A DNA stretch of 64,000 bases from JAEUOS01 sp040382235 (GTDB taxonomy: Bacteria > Pseudomonadota > Gammaproteobacteria > Burkholderiales > JAEUOS01), in the NCBI GenBank assembly GCA_040382235.1, contig JBEIFV010000001.1:54161-118160 (forward strand). Direction: 5' to 3'. Under the pieces are notes generated by a model. That model saw only the letters and a list, made by a program, of their open reading frames with translations, was not told where the DNA came from and ran no database searches. Below are positions 17,697 to 26,172 of this stretch, piece after piece (positions within the stretch are counted from its first letter, which is position 1; each line of letters starts with the position of its first letter). The position numbers and the translations under genes are program-made.

Positions 17697-18402
17697 CTAC
17701 AGGCGGGGGCGACATCAAGCTGTGGCGCGCGTGCTCGCGGCGCTCGACGCAGCTTTTCTTGAATCCAGTCAATGCTATTTCGGTGGCGGCACGCGCATGG
17801 CGCTGGAGCTTGACGAATACCGCGAATCCGAAGACCTGGACTTCTTGTGCGCTGACCTGAACGGCTATCGCAGCATTCGCGCGGCGATAAGCGAACGCTC
17901 GCTGGGACCGATTCTGCCGACACCATCCGCCGGGATCACGCTATTGCGCGACGTGCGCGCCGACCAGTACGGCATCCGCACTGTCCTGGGCGTTGACGGC
18001 GAGCCGGTGAAGTTCGAAATCATTCTCGAGGCGCGCATCGCCTTGGCACCTGGTCATGCCCCGGGAATACCGGTCACCTGCCTCGACCGGACCTCCTGCT
18101 TCGCCGAGAAGTGGCTGGCGAACGCCGATCGCTGGGTCGATACCGCCGTTCTGAGCCGCGACGCGGTCGATCTCGCATTCATGCTGTCGGCCTGGAACGC
18201 TGCGGACGCACATGCGGGTGCCCTGCTTGCCGAAAGGGCGTATGGCGCTGCGATCCGCCGTGCGGCTGTCGGCGCATGCGCCAAGCTCATCGAGGATGCT
18301 CCATACCGCAAGCGCTGCGCCGAAGGCTTGGCGATCGAAGACGCCAAAGGCTTGCTGCTGAAGCTGCGAAAGCTCGCCAGGTTCGCCGCACAACTGAAGT
18401 AG
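17653..18402 (+). CDS. AbiEii/AbiGii-type nucleotidyltransferase (putative toxin)
   Basis: About 249 residues. The active-site region FGGGTRMALELDEYRESEDLDFLC is the Gly-Gly-Thr plus SxDLDF pattern of the AbiEii nucleotidyltransferase superfamily, whose toxins modify RNA or tRNA with nucleotides. A second conserved block is TCLDRTSCFAEKWLANADR, in which the lysine is typical. Start choice is uncertain: ATG 17653 or GTG 17674 both overlap the upstream gene, which ends at 17696; the frame open from 17476 is a shadow. Downstream of it a 78-base gap leads to a cupin gene in the same direction. Confidence 0.8.
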   Translation: MPCRNVSVAGYRLADYRRGRHQAVARVLAALDAAFLESSQCYFGGGTRMALELDEYRESEDLDFLCADLNGYRSIRAAISERSLGPILPTPSAGITLLRDVRADQYGIRTVLGVDGEPVKFEIILEARIALAPGHAPGIPVTCLDRTSCFAEKWLANADRWVDTAVLSRDAVDLAFMLSAWNAADAHAGALLAERAYGAAIRRAAVGACAKLIEDAPYRKRCAEGLAIEDAKGLLLKLRKLARFAAQLK

Positions 18403-18480
18403 CGTGGGCTCACCGCAGCGCTTGACCCGCCGGAAGCAGCCGACTACATTGGCCCACCCGCCATACCGAAAGCCCGCGCC

Positions 18481-19071
18481 ATGACTATCTCAAGCAAACC
18501 GCAGGAACATGCTCACGCGCCGGATGCGATGAAGAATCGCGCCGCCCGTTTCGAGTCCCTCACACCCCTGCCGATCCAGCAGGATGCCTCGATCCCGCTG
18601 GCGGCGCTCGATCTGGTGTATGCCCGCAAGTTGCTGCCGGTGATCGGACTCGATGGCGGCGCAGCAACACCAATCACCAGCAGCGCGCCGATCCTTGGCG
18701 CCGCCGGCATCACCATGACCTATGCGGTGTGCCCGCCTGGGCAGGGCCCGGGCCTGCATGCGCACAAGGCCACTTACGAAACCTTCGTGGTGATGCAGGG
18801 CGAATTCGAGTTCACCTGGGGCGAAACCGGCGAGGAGGCGCTGCGCCTGCCGCGCCTGGGTGTGCTGTCGGTGCCGCCGGGCATCACCCGCGCGTTCCGC
18901 AACGTCGGCACTGAAGAAGGCATCCTGCTGGTGGTGATTTCGGGCGGCGCGCACAACATGCACGACATCCACATGCCTGAGGCGGCGGCCCACGCGATCC
19001 ATGCGGCCTCACCGGCCTTCATGCGGCGCTTGGCCGACAGCGGCATCACCTACAGCGGCGAACTGGCCTAG
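18481..19071 (+). CDS. cupin-domain protein (paralog of the 26173 cupin)
   Basis: A 196-residue cupin. Motif 1 is complete in GLHAHKATYETFVVMQGEFEF (HxH, Glu, Gly). In motif 2 the expected histidine after PxG is replaced: VPPGITRAFRNVG, so metal binding would rely on other residues. It is clearly related over its whole length to the protein at 26173-26751 (shared YARKLLPV/LARKIMPIV, CPPGQGPGLHAH, LSVPPG). Both flank one TRAP and hydrolase gene set, suggesting a shared pathway. ATG 18481 is used; an in-frame ATG at 18529 is an alternative since no strong ribosome site precedes either. Confidence 0.82.
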   Translation: MTISSKPQEHAHAPDAMKNRAARFESLTPLPIQQDASIPLAALDLVYARKLLPVIGLDGGAATPITSSAPILGAAGITMTYAVCPPGQGPGLHAHKATYETFVVMQGEFEFTWGETGEEALRLPRLGVLSVPPGITRAFRNVGTEEGILLVVISGGAHNMHDIHMPEAAAHAIHAASPAFMRRLADSGITYSGELA

Positions 19072-19097
19072 CGAAAAGGCTGGGCCGGCCGGCGTCC

Positions 19098-19119
19098 AGC
19101 GCGACCGGCTTCGCGTTTT
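19098..19119 (+). terminator. possible weak terminator after the first cupin gene
   Basis: CGCGA (19100-19104) pairs with TCGCG (19111-19115) around a six-base loop, extended by an A-T and a G-T pair, and is followed by TTTT. The stem is short, so it is only a weak candidate for ending transcription of the cupin gene before the TetR promoter. Confidence 0.3.
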
Positions 19120-19209
19120 GCCTCACGCCAGCGACCGCGGCGGCGACACCCGCCACTCCCGGTCCACGCCCCCGCTCAAGAAAAACCAGAGTTGCCACAT
19201 CGGCAGCCG

Positions 19210-19239
19210 TTGACATCTCGCGCCTTGCAAGCGTAGCAT
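19210..19239 (+). promoter_or_regulatory. sigma70-type promoter for the TetR gene
   Basis: TTGACA (19210-19215) matches the -35 consensus exactly. TAGCAT (19234-19239) lies 18 bases further on and matches four of six -10 positions. Transcription would start near 19246, inside the inverted repeat described next. No other pair of this quality was seen in the gap between the cupin and TetR genes. Confidence 0.6.
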
Positions 19240-19242
19240 GCT

Positions 19243-19273
19243 GTTTAAACGCTGTATAAAACAGTGTTCAAAC
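19243..19273 (+). promoter_or_regulatory. TetR operator: 13-bp imperfect inverted repeat
   Basis: GTTTAAACGCTGT (19243-19255) and ACAGTGTTCAAAC (19261-19273) are reverse complements at 11 of 13 positions with a five-base spacer. The element covers the predicted transcription start and lies 28 bases before the first possible start codon of the TetR-family gene. Position and symmetry fit autorepression by a TetR dimer. Confidence 0.65.
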
Positions 19274-19301
19274 TTTGCGCCAGCCAGCCTTCTAAACCAC
19301 T

Positions 19302-20096
19302 TTGACGCTTCCAGCCACCGAGATTGCGCGCAGCCGCGTGGCGAAGCCAGGCCCCGTGGATGACCCGAGCGCGCGCATCCTGGCGTCCGCCACCCGGCAT
19401 TTCGCCGAGTTCGGCTATGACGACGCCTCGGTGCGCAGCATCGCCGGCGATGCTGGCGTCAACCCGGCGCTGATCAACTACTACTTCCGCTCCAAGGATG
19501 ACCTGTATCGCGAAGTGGTAAGCAACTCGGTGCAGCGCCTGGCCGAAGCGCGTATCGAGACCCTCGATCAACTTGAGCGCAAGGCCGGCGGCGCGCCAAT
19601 TCCGATCAAGACGCTGCTGGCCGCCACCGCCGGGCCCATATTCACCGAAAGCCGCGAGCCGGGCACGGATCGCCGCGCGTATATCAAGTTCTTGAGCCGC
19701 CTGTTCACCGATCCCGGACCGCACACCGTCGATGTGCTGTTCGGCGGCCTTAAAGACCTGCGTTCACGCCTGTTCGAAGCTCTGCGCCGCAGCCTGCCGC
19801 ACGTGCCCAAGCGCGAGCTTGCCTGGCGCTACCTGTTCCTTTCGGGCTCGGTGCATTTCACCGCCGCGCAGGTCGGCTATGTTGAGGTGATCTCGGGCGG
19901 CGAATGCGATTCGCACGATCTGGATACGGCGCTGGCCCATTTCATCGCCGCGCAGGCGGCGATGCTGTCGGCGCCGCCCGCCGGTGCCGCCGAGCGCCGC
20001 CTGGCGCGCAAGTTCGCCAAAGCGCCGCCACCGGCGCCCAAGCCGCTATCGCAGACCGGCCAGATAGCGCGCAAACGTAACGGCGCCAAGTCCTGA
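19302..20096 (+). CDS. TetR-family transcriptional regulator
   Basis: A regulator of up to 264 residues. The N-terminal helix-turn-helix is unmistakable: ILASATRHFAEFGYDDASVRSIAGDAGVNPALINYYFRSKDDLYREVV. The C-terminal ligand domain is helical and resembles CecR/AtuR-type TetR proteins. Three starts are possible, TTG 19302, GTG 19338 and GTG 19356; none is an ATG, and the helix-turn-helix begins after all of them. The C-terminal tail is basic and proline-rich (KFAKAPPPAPKPLSQTGQIARKRNGAKS). It precedes the TRAP genes by 44 bases and probably controls them and itself through the operator at 19243-19273. Confidence 0.9.
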   Translation: MTLPATEIARSRVAKPGPVDDPSARILASATRHFAEFGYDDASVRSIAGDAGVNPALINYYFRSKDDLYREVVSNSVQRLAEARIETLDQLERKAGGAPIPIKTLLAATAGPIFTESREPGTDRRAYIKFLSRLFTDPGPHTVDVLFGGLKDLRSRLFEALRRSLPHVPKRELAWRYLFLSGSVHFTAAQVGYVEVISGGECDSHDLDTALAHFIAAQAAMLSAPPAGAAERRLARKFAKAPPPAPKPLSQTGQIARKRNGAKS

Positions 20097-20140
20097 ACAT
20101 CCTTCATCGTCAATCACCACGCCTTCCACCGGAGAACACC

Positions 20141-21280
20141 ATGCAGACTCGCTCACTTCGCATTGCAGCGCCCATACTGGGCGCTGCACTTCTCGCCGTC
20201 CATTTGCCGGCCCGCGCCAACGCAGTGGACGACTGGCTTGCCGGCAAGACACCCGGCGCGCCAGTCACCTATGCCGGCGCTGCCTTCGAGGCCAAATTCG
20301 GGCACCCGGCACCGCCCACCTCACTATTGCCGCCGGTTTGGCAAAAGGCGTTTGCGCGCGTGGCGAAATTGTCCAACGGCAAGCTGATGATCAAGGAACA
20401 GGGCGCCGGCACGCTGCTTGGCGCACGCGACGGCTTCAAGGCGGTGCGCGGCGGTGTCGCCGAGTGGGCCACCTGCTATGTACAAAACGAGGGGCGCGGG
20501 GTGCCGCTGTCGCGCGTGTTCGAGCAGCCCTTCATCGCGCCCACCAATCCGCTGGCCGGCGTGCGCATCGCCCAGGAGCTGGCGCCCAAGTACTTCGTGC
20601 CCGAATTCCAGAAGCAGGGGGTGGTATGGGGCTCGGCCATCATCGCCCTGCCGGCCGACCTGATGAGCAAGAAGCCGGTGCGCCGCTGGGAGGATCTGGC
20701 CGGCATGAAGATCATCGCCCAGGGTTTCCCGCCCGAACTTGCCAAGGCCATGAACGTTACGCTGGTCAACGTCCCGTTTCCCGAAGCCTATGTCGCCTTG
20801 CAGCAGGGACTGGCCGACGCCATGTTCTGGGTCGACGCCGGCTTCATTCCCTACAAGATCTTCGAGGTGGCCAAGTTCCACACCAGCATAGGCATCACCG
20901 GCTTCGCCATCAACACCTGCTACAACAAGGATTTCTACGAAAAGCTGCCGGCCGACCTGAAGGATCTGTTCTACAACACGCAGGAGCCATTGGCGATGGC
21001 GGCCACCAAGATCTCGATGTTCGACTTCAACAAGACCGCGCTGGCGACCTACAAGGAACGGGGCGTCGAGATGATTACCCTGGCGCCGGCTGAACTGCAA
21101 CGCTGGCGCGACTTCGCGGCACCCACCGTCGACAAATGGGCGGCCGATCTGGAAAAGGACGGTCAGCCGGCCAAAGCACTGCTGGCGGACTTGAAGCGCC
21201 TGACCGAGAAATATGGGCGCATGTCGCCGGATGAGCTGATGAAGTTATCGGTGGAGAGCCCGGTCAAGGGTATTCGCTGA
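20141..21280 (+). CDS. TRAP transporter periplasmic binding protein (DctP family)
   Basis: A 379-residue extracytoplasmic solute receptor. Residues 1-27 are a signal peptide ending ARANA. The mature part has DctP features: LSNGKLMIKEQGAGTLLG, GGVAEWATCYVQ, and MKIIAQGFPPELAKAMNVTLVNVPFPEAYVALQQGLADAMF. TRAP receptors bind carboxylates and deliver them to the DctQM sodium symporter, encoded next. GGAGA (20131-20135) precedes the ATG. The family often places an arginine at the ligand carboxylate; the exact residue cannot be fixed here without alignment. Confidence 0.93.
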   Translation: MQTRSLRIAAPILGAALLAVHLPARANAVDDWLAGKTPGAPVTYAGAAFEAKFGHPAPPTSLLPPVWQKAFARVAKLSNGKLMIKEQGAGTLLGARDGFKAVRGGVAEWATCYVQNEGRGVPLSRVFEQPFIAPTNPLAGVRIAQELAPKYFVPEFQKQGVVWGSAIIALPADLMSKKPVRRWEDLAGMKIIAQGFPPELAKAMNVTLVNVPFPEAYVALQQGLADAMFWVDAGFIPYKIFEVAKFHTSIGITGFAINTCYNKDFYEKLPADLKDLFYNTQEPLAMAATKISMFDFNKTALATYKERGVEMITLAPAELQRWRDFAAPTVDKWAADLEKDGQPAKALLADLKRLTEKYGRMSPDELMKLSVESPVKGIR

Positions 21281-21296
21281 AGCGCCGGCCACTGCC

Positions 21297-21827
21297 ATGC
21301 ATGCGCCGCAACCCAGCGATCCGGGGTCCTCCCCGGATCGCCCACCGCCGCCCATCGGCATCGCCGGCTGGCTGCATCGCGGCGTGGCCTATGGGCTGAT
21401 ACCGCTGATCGTGGTGGTGGTATCGGCCGAGGTGCTGGCGCGCTATGTGTTTCGCTCGCCGCTACGCTGGAGCGAGGAGGTTGTCACCCTCTCGCTGCTG
21501 CTGGTCTTCGTCGGCGCCATACCCTATTGCACCGCGCGTGATGCGCATGTCAAGGTCGAAACCTTGTATGAGCGTTTTGGTCCCGGCGGGCGGCGTGTCG
21601 CCAATGCCATTGGATCGCTATGCGGCGCGGTGTTCATGGGCATGCTCGCACTGGGTACCGGGCGCGAGATGCTGGGCATGATGAAACGCGGTGACGCCAC
21701 CGAGCATGCCGGCATCCTGCACTGGCCGCTGGCCGGCGTGGTCGCGGCCATCTCCGCCTACACCGCACTGTGGTTGCTGCGGCGCGCCTGGCAGAGCTTG
21801 CGCGGTCGCATCGGAGCCCCGCCGTGA
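21297..21827 (+). CDS. TRAP transporter small permease (DctQ family)
   Basis: A 176-residue membrane protein with four hydrophobic helices: residues about 30-52, 68-85, 105-125 and 143-160. WSEEVVTLSLLLVFVGAIPYCTARDAHVKVE is the characteristic DctQ segment (a tryptophan-glutamate pair before helix 2 and a His-Val motif after it). It sits 16 bases after the receptor gene and its stop overlaps the start of the large permease (GTGA), so the three genes form one operon. Confidence 0.9.
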   Translation: MHAPQPSDPGSSPDRPPPPIGIAGWLHRGVAYGLIPLIVVVVSAEVLARYVFRSPLRWSEEVVTLSLLLVFVGAIPYCTARDAHVKVETLYERFGPGGRRVANAIGSLCGAVFMGMLALGTGREMLGMMKRGDATEHAGILHWPLAGVVAAISAYTALWLLRRAWQSLRGRIGAPP

Positions 21828-23125
21828 CGCCGCTGATGCTCGGCATCATCGGTGTGGTGATGCTGTTCGTGCTACTTGGGCTGGGGGTGCCGATCGCCTG
21901 GGCGATGGGCTTCATCGGCGTGGTCGGCAACATCGTGGTGCTGGGCTTCCTGCCGGCGGCGGTGCAGGTCAACCTGGTGGTGTGGGAGAACGGCACGCTG
22001 TTTCTCTTCATCGCGCTACCGATGTTTCTTCTTATGGGGCAGCTGGCGTTTCATACCGGCATCGCCAACGACCTCTACGATTGCGTGCACAAATGGCTGG
22101 GGCGCCTGCCAGGCGGGCTGGCGGTGGCGGCGGTGGTGTCCAACGCGGGTTATGGCGCTGTCACAGGCAATTCGATTGCCGCGGTGGCGACCATGGGCCC
22201 GATGGTAATGCCGCAGTTTCGCAAGTATGGCTACAACCTGTCGCTGGCCACCGGCACCCTGGCGTCGGCCGGCACGCTGGCGGTGCTGGTGCCGCCTTCG
22301 ACGCTGATGATCATCTATGGCGCGTGGACCGAAACCTCGGTCGGCGACCTGTTTCTGGCCGGCATCGTGCCGTGCATCCTGCTCGCCGGCGCCTATTGCC
22401 TGACCTTGATGCTGTTGTGCCAGATCTGGCCGACGCTCGGGCCCAGGGGTCCGGCTTATCCGTGGAGCGAGCGCTTCGCATCGCTGACCAAACTGGCACC
22501 CACCATGATCGTGATGGCGATCGTGATCGGCGGCATCTACGGCGGCGTCATGACCCCGGCGGAAGCCGGTAGCGTGGGCGTGGTCGGAGTACTGGCAGTG
22601 GCGTTGGCGTATGGCCGCCTGACCCCGGCGGCGATTGCCGCCTCACTCAGGGAGGCAGCGCTTACCAGCGCAATGGTGTTCGCGATTCTAGTGGCGGGCG
22701 TGCTGTTCAGCCGCTTCCTGGTGCAAACACAGGTCACGGCCAAACTGGTAGCTGTGATCTCCGACATGCAGTTGTCCAAAGGCGCGCTCCTGGCCTGGCT
22801 GCTGTTGTTCTATTTCATCCTGGGCACCGCGCTCGACACCTTCGGCATGCTGATCCTTTCGCTGCCATTTGTCATGCCGGTGGTGGTCGCCGCCGGCATC
22901 GACAAGGTCTGGTTCGGAGTGTTCGTCGCGGTGATGGTCGAACTGGCCGCTGTCAGCCCGCCGGTCGGCATCACGGTGGCGGTGATGCGCGGGGTGGCGC
23001 CGGACGTGCCGACGACCGATATTTTCAAGGGTTGTTATCCATTTTTGATTCTCACCCTGTTGCTGACCGCCGCGCTGATCGCTGTGCCCGATATCGCGCT
23101 GTGGCTGCCGCGGGTGTCACGCTAG
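21824..23125 (+). CDS. TRAP transporter large permease (DctM family)
   Basis: A 433-residue, 11-12 helix membrane protein that forms the transport channel. It has the DctM hallmarks: GLGVPIAWAMGFIG at the start, the SNAGYGAVTGNSIAAVATMGPMVMP loop, and GTLAVLVPPSTLMIIYG, repeated in the second half (LGTALDTFGMLILSLPFVMPVV). GTG 21824 overlaps the small-permease stop by four bases; ATG 21836 is an alternative. Together with the two genes upstream this is a complete TRAP system. Confidence 0.93.
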   Translation: MTPLMLGIIGVVMLFVLLGLGVPIAWAMGFIGVVGNIVVLGFLPAAVQVNLVVWENGTLFLFIALPMFLLMGQLAFHTGIANDLYDCVHKWLGRLPGGLAVAAVVSNAGYGAVTGNSIAAVATMGPMVMPQFRKYGYNLSLATGTLASAGTLAVLVPPSTLMIIYGAWTETSVGDLFLAGIVPCILLAGAYCLTLMLLCQIWPTLGPRGPAYPWSERFASLTKLAPTMIVMAIVIGGIYGGVMTPAEAGSVGVVGVLAVALAYGRLTPAAIAASLREAALTSAMVFAILVAGVLFSRFLVQTQVTAKLVAVISDMQLSKGALLAWLLLFYFILGTALDTFGMLILSLPFVMPVVVAAGIDKVWFGVFVAVMVELAAVSPPVGITVAVMRGVAPDVPTTDIFKGCYPFLILTLLLTAALIAVPDIALWLPRVSR

Positions 23126-23232
23126 CCGCTCTTGCAACACCGTGTACTGAATTCACCCCCTTCGAAGCCGCGTATCGCGGGGACTGATTCGGACTTTTCC
23201 TGACTGACGCTTGGAAAGGCAGGGCTAAAAAA

Positions 23233-24447
23233 ATGGCGACACTGAGAGATGGTCACCGTTGGGCGATGGATGCACTGATCAGTTCCGGCGGATGGAACGT
23301 GCTGCACCCCGAGGCCGGGCACTTCATGCAACAACTCGGCTATCACCCCGCCGATATCGAGCGCATATTCGGCCAGGTCAAGAGCACCGCACACATCAAG
23401 ATGGCGTTCGCAACGGTGGCGCAGGAAGTGGAAACCAAGGCACGGTATTGGCAGGCGCGCGGCTTTCAGACTGCGGCGGCCAACCTTTTGAGCCGCGCCA
23501 TGCTGCTCTATGGCCGCGCCTACTATTCGTTCTTCGGCGACGATCCACGCCGCAAGCGCTTCCTCGCCTGTCAACGACGCTGTTTCGACCAACTGGTCGC
23601 GCTGCACAAGCACCGGGCGGAACGGGTGGAACTGGATTTTGAAGACAAGCGCCTGTATGGCATCCTGCAGGCGCCGACGAACGCATCCAGGCTTCCGTGC
23701 GTGATTGTCATCGGTGGCATGGACATGGTGAAGGAGGACTGGCATCCCTACATCGCCCAGAACATCGTGCCGCGCGGCTGGGCGGGCTTCACCTTCGACG
23801 GCCCCGGCCAGGGGGAGTCACTGACGTTCGGTCTCAAGGCGCGCATCGACAATTATGAAAAAGCCATGAGCCAGGTGATCGACTGGCTGCAGACCAGGCC
23901 CGAAATCGATCCGGACCGTATCGTTCTGCTCGCCACCAGCATGGGTTCATGGTGGGGCTCGCGCGCGGCGGCACAGGAAAAGCGTTTGAAGGCGGTGGCG
24001 ATCAACATGCCCTGCTACGGCCCCAAGAACGTGATCTTCAATCTGGCGCAACCCAACTACAAGGCCAACTTCATGTACATGGCCGGGATCAACGACGAGG
24101 CCGAGTTCGACAAGTTTGCGGCAAAGATGGATATCGCCGCGATGCTGCCCGATATCAGCTGCCCGTTCCTGATGGTCACCGGCGAGTACGATGAACTGAC
24201 CACCATCGAGGATACCTTGACCGCCTACCGACAACTGACCTGCCCGAAGGAACTTTGGGTGTACGGCTACGAGTTTCATCCGATCGGCCCACCCGCCGCG
24301 GAGTGGCTGCCGGCGTCGCTTGACTGGCTGGAGCGCGCGATGTCCGGCGCCTACGTGGCCGGCCACGAAAAGGGGGTTTACATCACACGCGACGGCCACT
24401 ATCACGAAGGCGACGCCGAGCCGCTCTGGTGGCATCCGCAATCCTGA
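23233..24447 (+). CDS. alpha/beta hydrolase with N-terminal helical cap
   Basis: A 404-residue hydrolase. Residues 1-130 are helical and soluble, and the alpha/beta core follows. The catalytic triad is visible: Ser236 in LLATSMGSWWGSRAA, Asp320 in TGEYDELTT and His349 in YEFHPIGPP. The layout matches the family that includes 2,6-dihydroxypseudooxynicotine hydrolase and FrsA-like esterases, which cleave carbon-carbon or ester bonds. There is no signal peptide. It follows the TRAP operon by 107 bases in the same direction and is likely to process the imported substrate. Confidence 0.87.
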   Translation: MATLRDGHRWAMDALISSGGWNVLHPEAGHFMQQLGYHPADIERIFGQVKSTAHIKMAFATVAQEVETKARYWQARGFQTAAANLLSRAMLLYGRAYYSFFGDDPRRKRFLACQRRCFDQLVALHKHRAERVELDFEDKRLYGILQAPTNASRLPCVIVIGGMDMVKEDWHPYIAQNIVPRGWAGFTFDGPGQGESLTFGLKARIDNYEKAMSQVIDWLQTRPEIDPDRIVLLATSMGSWWGSRAAAQEKRLKAVAINMPCYGPKNVIFNLAQPNYKANFMYMAGINDEAEFDKFAAKMDIAAMLPDISCPFLMVTGEYDELTTIEDTLTAYRQLTCPKELWVYGYEFHPIGPPAAEWLPASLDWLERAMSGAYVAGHEKGVYITRDGHYHEGDAEPLWWHPQS

Positions 24448-24481
24448 TCCACCCTTTCGACAACCTCAAGCTACGACCATC

Positions 24482-25003
24482 ATGGATGACGCATTGCACG
24501 ACCGTACCGAAGACACGGTAGCCGCCTCGCTAAGTGGGCGCGAGATCGCGCAACTGGGCTTGGCATTGGCGCAAGCCGAGCAGCCGCAGTCGACGCTTGC
24601 CTGTATCGACCACGTCGCTGCGAAGGCAATCGGCCACTGCCTGTTCAGCGTCAATGCGTTCCGCATCGAAAGCATGCAGGTCGAGCGCCTGTACAGCAGC
24701 AATCCGGCCACCTATCCGGTAGGCGGACGCAAGAACAAGAAGGCCACCGCCTGGGGCCAGCAGGTTCTGATCGAACGGCGGTTGTTCGTGGGTGAAGGCG
24801 AGGCGGCGATTCGCGCCGCCTTCGACGATCACGCACTGATGCATTCGCTGGGTGTGCTCGCCATCATCAACGTGCCGGTGGTATGGCGCGATGCCTGCCT
24901 GGGCGTGCTCAACTTCGCCTGCCCGCTGCCGCGCGTTGACGCGCGCCAGGTGGCGACCGCACGCCTGTTCGGCCTGATCGCGGTCGCGGCGTTCTTACCC
25001 TAG
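24482..25003 (+). CDS. GAF-domain protein
   Basis: A 173-residue soluble protein consisting essentially of one GAF domain (LACIDHVAAKAIGHCLFSVNAFRIESMQVERLYSSNPATYPVGGRK, then HSLGVLAIINVPVVWRDACLGVLNFACP). Stand-alone GAF proteins bind small ligands or act in oxidative-stress reduction; no active-site residue decides between these here. ATG 24482 was selected because similarity begins there, while the frame is open from 24320 inside the preceding hydrolase gene. Gaps to its neighbours are short (34 and 22 bases), supporting one transcript. Confidence 0.8.
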   Translation: MDDALHDRTEDTVAASLSGREIAQLGLALAQAEQPQSTLACIDHVAAKAIGHCLFSVNAFRIESMQVERLYSSNPATYPVGGRKNKKATAWGQQVLIERRLFVGEGEAAIRAAFDDHALMHSLGVLAIINVPVVWRDACLGVLNFACPLPRVDARQVATARLFGLIAVAAFLP

Positions 25004-25025
25004 ACCGCATACCAGGAGTCAACCC

Positions 25026-26144
25026 ATGCGCCCACCGATTCATGGCTACTGCGAGCCGGCCTTCGCCAAGGTTGGAGAGGCGTTCGCCGCCAGCTTTGAT
25101 GGTGAGGCGCAGGTGGGTGCCTGCGTGGCCATCGTCATAGACGGACGGCCGAAGGTCGATCTGTGGGCCGGCTGGCGCGACGCCGCCCGCACCCTCGAGT
25201 GGCGCGCCGACAGCCTGGTATGCATGATGTCGGTCGGCAAAGCGGTCGCCGCCCTTTGCGTGCTGCTGCTGGCCGACCGCGGCAAGGTCGATCTCGACAC
25301 ACCGGTCGCAGACTACTGGCCGGAATTCGGCGCCGCGGGCAAGCAAGGCATCACGGTGGCGCAGGTGCTGGGGCAGGAGGCCGGGCTGCCCTATGCCGAT
25401 GGCGCCGCGCCGGGTTCGCTGTGGCAGCCCGGCGCCGTGGCCCGCGCGCTGGAAACCCAGGCGCCGGAATGGCCGCCAGGGAGCACGCCCTGCTACCACT
25501 CGTTCACCGCCGGCATGCTCTACGCGGAACTGGTGCGCCGGGTCGATGGCCGCCCGCTCGGCACCTTCCTGCGCGAGGAAATCGGCGCGCCGCACGACAT
25601 CGACTTCCACTTAGGGCTCACGGCGGAGGCCGACCTGCGGCGCGCCGAGTACTTAGCCACCCGCGGCACCCCGTCATGGGAGGGCATCAAGCGCCGCAGC
25701 GCTTCACCGTTGAACCGTGCCTGGCGGCCGTTGCCGGATGACGAAGACGGCAACTCGCACAATTGGCGCTTCGGCGAATTTCCCTCCGCCAACGGCCACG
25801 GCAACGCGCGCGCCGTGGCCCGTCTGTTTGCGCTATTGAGCGCGGCCGACGCGCCGATCATCAGCGCCCCCCTGCTGGCGCGCGCCATCAGCGCGCGCTG
25901 GGACGGCATCGAAGCGATGACCCAGCGCCACTTCCGCTATGGCCTGGGATTCATGCTAGACTGTCCACCCTTTCCGTTGGCCGGGCCGCGCAACTTCGGC
26001 CATCCCGGCATTGGCGGCCCGGTCGGCTTCGGCGACCCAGATCGCAGGCTCGGCTTCGGCTATGCCGGCAATCGCATGGCGCCGGTGGCCGACATCGGCC
26101 CGGCGCGCGCGATGATCGCAGCGGCGTACGATTCACTCACGTAG
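25026..26144 (+). CDS. class C beta-lactamase-fold serine hydrolase (first copy)
   Basis: A 372-residue serine hydrolase of the EstB/beta-lactamase family. The nucleophile tetrad is Ser69-Val-Gly-Lys72 in CMMSVGKAVAA, and the catalytic tyrosine is Tyr157 in TPCYHSFTAG. FRYGLGFMLDCPPFPLAGPRNFGHPGIGGPVGFGD provides the third (HPG-containing) motif region. No signal peptide is present, so it acts in the cytoplasm, which argues for an esterase or lactonase rather than antibiotic resistance. AGGAG (25014-25018) precedes the ATG. It is paralogous to the gene at 26761-27894, with identical spacing of active-site residues. Confidence 0.9.
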   Translation: MRPPIHGYCEPAFAKVGEAFAASFDGEAQVGACVAIVIDGRPKVDLWAGWRDAARTLEWRADSLVCMMSVGKAVAALCVLLLADRGKVDLDTPVADYWPEFGAAGKQGITVAQVLGQEAGLPYADGAAPGSLWQPGAVARALETQAPEWPPGSTPCYHSFTAGMLYAELVRRVDGRPLGTFLREEIGAPHDIDFHLGLTAEADLRRAEYLATRGTPSWEGIKRRSASPLNRAWRPLPDDEDGNSHNWRFGEFPSANGHGNARAVARLFALLSAADAPIISAPLLARAISARWDGIEAMTQRHFRYGLGFMLDCPPFPLAGPRNFGHPGIGGPVGFGDPDRRLGFGYAGNRMAPVADIGPARAMIAAAYDSLT

Positions 26145-26172
26145 CACCCGTCAACCACCACGGGAGAACACC

